Shown here piece after piece: positions 55,623-64,000 of a DNA stretch of 64,000 nucleotides. The first letter of the stretch is position 1, and the number at the start of each line of letters is the position of its first letter. The notes under the pieces were generated by a model. That model was not told the DNA's origin, ran no database searches, and was given only the letters and a program-made list of their open reading frames with translations. The position numbers were made by a program, and so were the translations under genes. The stretch comes from Linum tenue (Eukaryota; Streptophyta; Magnoliopsida; Malpighiales; Linaceae), in NCBI GenBank assembly GCA_946122785.1, contig CAMGYJ010000006.1, positions 54,208,066 to 54,272,065 on the forward strand. Reading direction: 5' to 3'.

Positions 55623-58600
55623 ATGAGCGGTGACTTGTTTGATAGACAGGTACTATCAGACAAGTTGGCAAAGCTGAACAGTTCTCAACAAAGCATCGAG
55701 TGTATCCTTATCCAATATTACCTGATATTAACTATAGCTTTCTTAGTGTTAGGTTTGTTCGCTTGAAATCTCAATTTGCAAACATAACCTTGTTCTAAGT
55801 ATTTTATTTTCATAATAAATTTTGAAATTAGAGAAGAATTAGTTTGTTCCAAAATTTCATTGTGGACTTCATTCAAAGTACATGCGGTTGCTACAGTAAT
55901 TTCATTTGGCAAGAATTGAATAATGTATGCTAATTATTTTCTGTCATTAAGATTGTAGTCCAATCTACAATTGAGACAATTAAGACATTTTATAAGGTAT
56001 AAGTTTTAGCTTGTGCTACAGAAAAACAGCTTCTAAATAATTAGATGTTTACGGTGAATAGTTATTTCAAGACTTTAGATTGAAGAATTCCGTTGGTTTG
56101 AGCTATGCAGTTCACTTTTTCTTAGCTGAAATAAAGACACCGTACATCTCTCAGCTCTAGAACACTTGCACTCATTGATGTGTGCGTTTTGTGACATGGG
56201 CCATAGGTCAGATGTTCGAGTGCTTGTACATAATCTTTTCCCGGATAACAGAGGATTTGTGTATTTTTACTGCTTCACTTTTTGATTTTTAGGTTCTCCC
56301 TTCTGATTCTTTTCTTAACAGATCACCCATAGTCAGATATACACCCATAATGTTTTTGCATGCCTGATAACAAATAAATTCAATATAGTCTAAGAGGGTG
56401 AAGTCCCTACACCCTTGGAGGGTTTCTGTAGCAGCAGTTTTTGAGGGTGTGAAAATCGTAGCCTGCTTCACTAGATTAGTCATGTAGAAGAATCTCAATA
56501 TCTTTTTGGTGCTCAGGTCACTGGAAAGCAGCATGGCCTGGCCATGGTGAACTGGGTGATGATATGTTTATCATCTTTTGAGATTTAGGTGGATACGATA
56601 TGGTTTTCTGTAGCTGTATTCTTCTCCCATCATTATCTCTGGCCATGCTGGGTGATGATATGTTTATCATCTGTTGAGATCTAGGTCGGTACAATATGGT
56701 TTCTGTAGCCGTATTCACAGTAATATGTTGCCAAGTATATGGTTTCTCCCATCCGTATCTAAAATAATATCACCTGTTCACAGTAATATGTTGCTTTAAC
56801 AGTTAGATTAGCATTGTCACGCTGGTGTATATCACACCGGAAAAAGGCAAGACAAGTGGTTGAAACATGGAATCAGTACTTCACCTCATCGCAGAGAGAG
56901 CAGCGTGTCACATTCTTATACTTGGCAAATGACATCATACAAAACAGTAAGCGCAAGGGCAGTGAATTTGTTAATGAGTTCTGGAAAGTTCTTCCTAAAG
57001 AACTCAAAATTGTCTATGAAAGCGGAGATGAGCAGTCAAAGAAAGCAGTTGCCAGACTGGTGAGTTATTATTAATTGAGTTTTGCTTCTTTTGTGGCTAT
57101 TGTCCTTACACTTTGGCGAATGAGTCGAAATTGATTAATTTCTTCACTTTTCTGAGATTTTTTGTGTATGTAACTATGGCTTCTTGCGTCCTACTCCTAT
57201 ATGTTGATGGTGGGCGATTGTGCAGTTGGGATAATCATTATGCATGACGTTAGGTATATGTCTTCTCGTCTTTTGGTTGCTTTCATTTGTTCGTTGAACT
57301 AGTTGAGGGTTTAAAGTATGATATTCTGAAATAATGCAATGGCTAACGAAAGTACAAGTACTCTGTGGTGCACTATACTGGGTTGTTTGAATTTCTGCCT
57401 TGCTCTCTGTGGCTGGGAACCACCTCTCTATTTTATCTCCGTGGTACCTCTTCACTTCAGTGTGCTCTATGGTGCCAATGCTATGAATCTGAATCCGTTC
57501 TTGTAAATGCTGTGCCTTGTTCTTTCTGTCCACCAGATTAAAGCTTTTGTAGAATGGAAGTTATTGATATATATGGGTCTTTGTGTTCCTTTTTTTATTT
57601 CTTTAAGTTATGTTTCCGATTTCTGAAGCCTATCTGGAATTTATAATGGAACCACCGAAGCATTCGATTGTACATCCATGTGGTTCAAACAATATGAAAT
57701 TTCCAGATTCAAATTTTTGTGTCCTATTCTTGCAAAGTTATTTTATTTTGGCACCTTTTAGATCCTATTTATTTTATATTTTGTTGCCATCTTTTGTTTC
57801 AGGTTGCCATTTGGGAAGAAAGGAAGGTGTTTGGTTCCCGTGCCCTGAATCTAAAGGATGAAATGCTTGGTAAAGTTCCTCTGCCTCCAGTAGTGAGCAA
57901 TGGAAAGAGCTCAAACCAGATCTCGAACCAGATATCAAACCCTATCAAGATAGTGAAAAGGGATGCCAGCTCGTTAAGAATTGTGAGCATTTCCGTCTAA
58001 GTTTTAACTGTCGTGTAAATAATTACTGCTACCTATCATAAGTCTTGTTGAAATTGCGTGGTTGGTTTTCATCCTTTTTGGTATCTTGAAATCAGAAACT
58101 GATGGTGGGATGTATTCCGGAGAAGATATTGACTGCATTTCAATCTGTTCTTGATGAAAATCAAACCGAGGAAGCTGCAATGGATAAGAGTAGTGCTGCC
58201 GTGTCTCATTTGGGTAAAATCAGAGAAGACATAGAAAGTACATCAATTGCAGGTAGGCAGTCCCCTTCAGATACTTATAGAGTTGGGATTTAACAGCTTC
58301 TGATTCTACAGGTTCGTGAACGTAGTCTGTGCTTGACGTCACCTCTTGTCGCTGTACAAAAATAATTGTACTTATTTGAATGATTGAGTTTTCTTGAGTA
58401 GTTTGATCATAATGTCATTGCTACAGAGAATAGCAGCCATGCAATGGGATCTTTCTATCTATTTACTGATTAGCTGATAGTTGTACCCCCAAACGGTATA
58501 TTTTAAATGAATTTTGTTCAAGTATAGATTGAAGATATTGCATCATTCCCATTCGGAAAGTTTTGTGGGCTTAGTGAGGGTAGATAACATGTTATTACTT

Positions 58601-61600
58601 ACCTCCTTCATAAGGTCCAAGTTTGTTTTATGAGTTATTACTTACCTCCTAGTAGGATGCATTTGGATACGAGGATTTGGTGTTTGGAATTTGGAATTCC
58701 GAGTTCTAAATCATTTGTTCGGATACTAAATTATTTGGATTTTTGTATTAGTGAGTTTTTTTCTTACTTCCAAGTGCCTTTTTCCCCTGGTGGACTGGAA
58801 ATTCATGTTTCTGTCAATTTTGGACTCAAGGGAAATAAGCTATTGCTGCCTCCTAGCACTATTTACATTTACTCACTGCATTGTCTTCAGGGGAATAATT
58901 GACCATGTTTGTCGATATTGAACCTTTGTCTATTCACGGCCTCTTCAGGAAATCAGCCTGGTCCTGCACTGGTGGATGAGCTACAGGCGCAGGAAAATGT
59001 CCTTCAGCAGTGTGCTGGCCAGCTTGAAACTGCTGAAAAATTACATACGATGTTGATTACACAGCTTAAAGAAGCACTTAAAGAACAAGTAAGTTCGTAT
59101 GAATGTCAAGTTTAAGTCTTCATAAACGTTGTGGTATGAATTTCAATTTAAGTTACCTTGCTCATTTCAGGAGTCAAAGCTTGACATCGTTCAGTCTCAG
59201 TTACAAGTAAGAATTCCTGTATTTAACCCATAAATCAATGTCAACTCACATAGTCCCCTCCTCTTTTGAATGTCTACCAGTACATAGTAAATTCTAGCTA
59301 AGGAGAGTGTTATTATTATTATTTTAAACTCTCACCTAATAATTTAATTCCAATGGTCATTCACAAATTCACTTCCATCCGTAGGAATCAGGATTACATA
59401 AGTTGAAACTACGCTGCTGTATTGTTAGCTATAGTAAGAAAGAAAAGCTAAGTGAGTGATCCCTGAAAGTTGAATTCCCTCTATATCCTGATAAAGAGAA
59501 TCATGGCATTTTCTGCTCCCGTTGGCATTCACATAAGATCATGACTCTTGTGTATCCAAGAGCTTGATATATTGTTTTGAACCATGTTTAAGCTAGCCCA
59601 TTAAGACTTGACCTGGCATGTTGACAACTGATGTGCACATAGAATGCAGTAGAATTTGTTTAAAAGCTTGGAAGTCTAAAGTAACAGCTGTTAGGGGAGC
59701 TACTGCAAGACTCAGGTTGGAGAACTTTCACGAGTTATAGCAAGAGATTCCTGTATAAGTTTTGTGATGATCTCGTTGTTAATTTGCTTTTGAAGCTTTG
59801 TTAAAACAAAACATGCATGCAACTAGATTCTGGTTTAATCAGATATCTGCTAATAAGTTTTCCCTCTGCTGTTTAGTTATAACGTGCATTTTTTTCTATC
59901 CTTTATCTACATTCTTAGGTGCATGTTGTAATGCTTGACGTGAGGCCTTCAACCTTCACGACATCTTGTAGTGCTTTCTCTAATAAGTCTCCATCCTATT
60001 TTTTTTGCTCAACCCTGGTGCCGAGCATGGGTGATACCACTGTAAGAAGTAAGAACTATGAATCTAGGCGTCTCCATCTGAAGTTCCACAGTTGTAAACA
60101 AATGTTGAATTAAGGATTGAAAAAGTTTATTTATAAGGGGTTGAAATAGATTAGAAAGATATAATTTAGAGGAAGTATTTGGGAAGATCAAGAGAGAGAA
60201 AGAGAGGGGAAACGACGAGGAGGAGATGTGAAGGTTAGGGGGTTCAACTGAAGCTAGATAGAGAGGGAAGTAGGGATGACAATTGAACACGAACTCTCGA
60301 GTACCCAACTTGACTCAACTCGGTCAAAGCGGGTATAAGTCAGTGTCGACGGGTTTTGGGTCAGGTGTGGATTCTACCCATTTTTTAAATTTGCGGGCTT
60401 GGGTTTTACCATAACCCAACCCGCTTTCCATTTGACCTGCACCCAAAAAGTATAACGACGTTATTTTGTATATAACATTAACAATATCGATAATATATAG
60501 ATATTATTTGTCTTTATGTCTATTATAAACCTAATAATATAAAATATGGATATTACGTGGGTGTTATTAGTCTTTGTAGGGATGTATTTGTAGAATTTTT
60601 TTTCGAGAATATTAGAATATGAGTGTTCAGAAAAATAATGTATAGTTATGGATGGTTGTAAACCCATGCATGGGTACCCGTTAGGTTGGGTTGTATTTGC
60701 TCTTCTAAAACACATTAGGTATTTTACCAGATTTTTTAATGGGTGCACTCGCTAAGTTGAATGTGGGCTTAGAACAACTCAACCTAATCCCACTCATTGC
60801 CATCCCTAGAGGAAAGAGAGAATTAGAATTGGACTATTATGTTCTGTATTGTATTTGCTTAATGAGAAAGTCTCTACAATTACAAGATATAAAATCCTAC
60901 TAATTCACTCTAACGATCCATAATTTAGCACCATAACAGAAATACTCAAATAACTCTAAAAAAGTCGCAAAACATAATAAAATTAATAAATTGGTTCAAA
61001 TAGTAAATTAAAACAAACTTAATGTTTCTATTGGTTTTTCAAATCCGTTGGGACATGGATTTGGTGCCATCTAATCCAACATTCAAACTGCCTCTTTATG
61101 TTCACTATCTACCGATTGCATTCTACTATACCAACGACATTTTTGCCCAGCTGCTACTTTATCACGCTCTATAGTGCATGGTTGAGGCTGATATGCTTTT
61201 CTGTACAGGTTGTAAGAGGTCACATCGAACAATCTAGCAATCTAAGGAAGAGGTTAACTACTGCATTTGTCCCCGGCCCATCATCTACAACCACCCCCTC
61301 AGCGTCAGATGGCACAAGAGTTGCTGTCGAGCACATTTCTTCTTCACCAGGACAGCCAACAACAACAAGCACTCTGCCTCTACCTCAGCCTAATTCACTC
61401 TCACAGCCTGCAGCAACGGTTTCCTGTGCTGCACCTCTCCAACCTCCGGCTGCTGCTGACGACGAAAGCAAGAAAGCAGCTGCCGCAGCTGTTGCTGCTA
61501 AACTCTCCGCCTCCTCATCATCAGCACAAATGCTTACATCGGTCCTCTCATCCCTTGTTGCTGAAGAATTGAATGGTAATTCCTTTAAGTCTTCAGGATT

Positions 61601-62033
61601 TGCCGACCTTTTCCCTCCAGAGAAGCGGCCTAGACTAGAGCAACAGACTTCTGAGACCAATTCAAACAACAGTATGGCGGCCTTTTCATTTGGTACTTCG
61701 CAGCCACCATTGCCACCACCTCCACCTCCAATGTCTCAAACTAGCACGCCGGCAAACCAATACATGCAGCAACCTGGTTGTATGATGGCTGCTAGCGTGA
61801 TGCCGCCTTATGGGTATGGAACTAGCAGCAACTTTCCTCCACCTCCCATGCCTCCTCCAAATTTTGGGTTAAGCAGCATGCCGTGGCAGCCTACCTCACA
61901 GCAGCAATTGCAGCCTCCGGAGCAGCAGCAGACACAGACAACAAGTGGAGGGTACTATAGGCCACTGGGGATAGGGGGTTTCAATGGGCAAATGCATCAG
62001 GCAACTACTACACCTCCTGTACCGAGGCAGTAA
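55623..62033 (+). CDS. CID-domain protein (RPRD/Rtt103-like, RNA polymerase II CTD-interacting)
   Basis: Seven exons: 55623-55701, 56812-57059, 57803-57982, 58096-58252, 58949-59088, 59171-59206, 61209-62033. All junctions are GT-AG and keep frame, giving 554 residues. Residues about 1-140 are a CID (DKLAKLNSSQQSIE, WCISHRKKARQVVETW, REQRVTFLYLANDIIQNSKR, FVNEFWKVLP, VAIWEERKVFGSRALNL), which binds the phosphorylated C-terminal repeats of RNA polymerase II. About 228-300 is a coiled coil (LVDELQAQENVLQQCAGQLE ... VVRGHIEQSSNLRKRL) like the dimerising region of human RPRD1/CREPT. The rest is Pro/Gln/Ser-rich and probably disordered, with PPLPPPPPPM and QPPEQQQTQT. The likely role is nuclear, in transcription termination or 3'-end processing. 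It appears intact. Confidence 0.92.
60271..60808. mobile_element. hAT-type MITE in the last intron of the CID gene
   Basis: 538 bp with ends TAGGGATGACAAT and, reversed, TAGGGATGGCAAT. Flanking 8-mers GAGGGAAG (60263-60270) and GAGGAAAG (60809-60816) differ at one base, consistent with an aged 8-bp duplication. It accounts for about a quarter of the 2.0-kb intron. Confidence 0.75.
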
Positions 62034-63514
62034 GCTTATCGAACAGGGTCATTAAAGAGAGAAGACCGGCAGAAGTAATGAAGTGGGGAAAACCTCTGCA
62101 AAGCCATTTAGTACCAGAAGATAGTAATTTGACCATATTCTGTGTATAAATGTCGTTTAAAGTAATAGGACCCACTTTGATGTCCACCTTTGAGCAGAAT
62201 TTGCTGTGGGTGGTGGGGTCGTTAATGGTCATGGGATTATGCAAATTTTCCCACATAGTCGTGACTGGCCTAATTTAACTCCAGTTCTTGCACTATATAT
62301 GTTAGATGCCGTGTCTTGGGAATGCTTCCTCCGCTGTTTAGTTTACAAATTCGCAGTAGCTGCTTAGAAGGATGGATGGGGCGATGCTGTGTTGTCTTTT
62401 AGATTGTCCCAGGAGAATATAAACAGATTTAACATGTTTTATTTCTGGGTTGATTTTGGTATTAAGGGATTTCCTTGACGGCAGGTGGGAGAGCAATTGA
62501 ACTTGGTCGGTACATTTTCTTCACTAGGGATGTGAACTGTGAAGAAAAGATTACGAGTTAACTATTCATGCATTGCATGATGTCACCGTTCTGGATGGTC
62601 CTGTAATTTCTTCTTGATTTTAGCAATGAAAGTGTGGTGAAGACATTATCAGGACTATTGAGATAATGGATTTGGTTGCGAGGATTAATGACCCATAGTG
62701 TGAGTTGCTCCCCTGTGTTTTTTTTTGTCGGTCCAACTATCTTTTGACAAAACTCTTCATTCTAGTTTAGAAAGTTCTAGGCTCGGGTTTGGCGATTTGT
62801 AGTTTAGACTTGCCACTTTCCCTTTTTATTTAGGCGGGCTTGGGGTTTATGCTATTAAAGATGTTCTGCATTATGCTGGTGTCTCGTTTGCAGTCTACGG
62901 AGTTGCTAGCTCCTTTTAGTATACTATCTCCTGGCCCTGCTTTTGATGACGCCCTAGGCACCTTTAATGAGTTTACATATTCTGATATCTTACGTGACTC
63001 TTGTGGAGTTGCTGTCCCAAAACTTACAAAGAAAATGACGCATATACTTTGTGAAGGTTGCTACTATTTCAGATTCTGTTTTCTTGTTCACTACGCGTCA
63101 GGTGGCCTTGTGGAAGTCCCAGCAAAGTGCACACTCTTCTGGTTGGTTGCACGATGTTCTTATTGCTGGGTTGGGGCAGTCTATGAATGGGAGAACAAAT
63201 CATAGTGTGCTTAGTTGGTAGTCTCAGCAAAGTCCCGTATATTTCATGGCGATGTCTTAGGAGATCATGTTGTGTCCTTTGTTGGTACTGTGAAGCATTA
63301 AGCATCGAAAGAAACTCATTTGTGACACCGTACTGGACATCTGTTACATGTCTGGGATATCTGATGGTAGGGAGGTTGATATCGGTTTGGTTGATGAGCA
63401 TGGTGGACCCCTTCGTCTGTGGGTTTGCTTCTTTATTCTTGGGACATTGGGGGGATGTGTGTGTCGATATGACTGGATCTTCGCCTTTGACTTAGACTGG
63501 GATAACTGGTTCCA
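62034..63514. other. 3' flank of the CID gene and unassigned sequence
   Basis: The first several hundred bases are the likely 3' UTR. At 62880-63040 a plus frame reads APFSILSPGPAFDDALGTFN and then VAVPKLTKKMTHILCE. It looks like the remains of a protein-coding exon, but I cannot name the family. No complete gene. Confidence 0.3.
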
Positions 63515-63517
63515 TGG

Positions 63518-64000
63518 CAGCTTTTTTTTTTTTTGAATATAAACTTCATTTCATTCAAACCCCTGAAACGGGAAGGAGGTTACAGCAAAGGAGAGATAAT
63601 ACAAAGAACAGTGATCCAATCAGTAGGGAGAGAATTCAGTCGACAATTGCCGGCGACCCAGTCCGCCTTCGTTTTAAACTTTCGATTAGTGAACTTCACC
63701 CTAATCCAATCTGAATCACGAAGAATCTTTGTAATCTTTGCAAGGTGAGCATAGCATCTCCACGGCCAAAGAGATGGATCCAACACCAAGGCATCTACAA
63801 GGGACTTACAATCCGAAAAGACCTCCGTTGGTGTACGATCCAAGGCAGCCATCTGACATGCCTCAAACATCGCATGCGCCTCCGACTCAATAGGAGTAGA
63901 ACAAATGACCCTACCAGCCCGCCCATCACTTATCTGTCCGAAGGGATCAGTAATAACTACCCCGAAAGCCGCCTCCTGGGAGTCACTGTCAAATGACCCA
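63518..64000 (-). mobile_element. 3' end of a LINE (minus strand), running off the window
   Basis: A T16 run at about 63519-63534 is the poly(A) tail of a minus-strand LINE. The frame from 63999 down to 63580 is an open RNase H domain with acidic positions in SFDSDSQEAAFG, IESEAHAMFEAC and VFSDCKSLVDALV, and WVAGNCRLNSLPTDWI near the end. It has no stop within the window, so it may be a younger copy than the other LINE pieces. The rest lies beyond position 64000. Confidence 0.8.

Overview
This window is plant nuclear DNA, most likely from a eudicot. The evidence is spliced genes with GT-AG introns, a plant presenilin, a plant-type TAXI/EDGP-like secreted protein, a plant CID-domain protein and plant retrotransposon families (Athila-type Ty3, Cassandra, TRIM, copia, LINE, hAT MITEs, MULE, Helitron). 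I cannot name the species from sequence alone. Only three host genes are clear; most of the remainder is transposable elements of several ages, many nested.

Layout. 1-680: a Helitron 3' end and a LINE reverse-transcriptase relic. 1138-2592 (-): secreted pepsin-like xylanase-inhibitor/EDGP-type gene, two exons. 2892-5129: a non-autonomous Mutator-like element with a 9-bp target duplication, arrays of short hairpins inside both ends, two inward-facing promoter-like regions and the first two exons of a plant-mobile-domain-like gene. 5130-16100: mostly gene-poor, with a Helitron end, a hAT MITE, a 114-bp tandem repeat and a LINE scrap. 16109-17576 (-): complete presenilin gene. 17700-21408: MITE-like sequence, a Cassandra (5S-rRNA-bearing) LTR, and a decayed copia element holding a 5'-truncated LINE.

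21409-42487: a nest of two related Athila-type elements. Element A (GTACA target duplication) lost its 5' internal half. Element B (25737-38729, 12,993 bp, GCTGC target duplication) is inserted in A's downstream ORF. B looks intact: two 1,341-bp LTRs with about four differences by eye, an uninterrupted 1,847-codon gag-pol, and an intact 443-residue ORF in the env position. A and B carry arrays of a palindrome with a shared CACGGCCGTG core but different flanks (CACACGGCCGTGTG in A, TGCACGGCCGTGCA in B), changed together in the LTR and in the pol-ORF2 spacer. A splice-acceptor-like site sits 4 nt before the ORF2 start in both, and B has a donor-like site just before gag.

42488-54460: LTR-element debris, a TRIM, a non-autonomous gag/protease-only LTR element (47309-50529) inserted in a LINE RNase H domain, a decayed LINE RT and a hAT-like element. 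55623-62033 (+): complete seven-exon CID (RNA polymerase II CTD-interacting) gene with a MITE in its last intron. 63515-64000 (-): the poly(A) end of another LINE that runs off the window.

The insertion order can be read directly: copia first, then the LINE and element A into it, then B into A.
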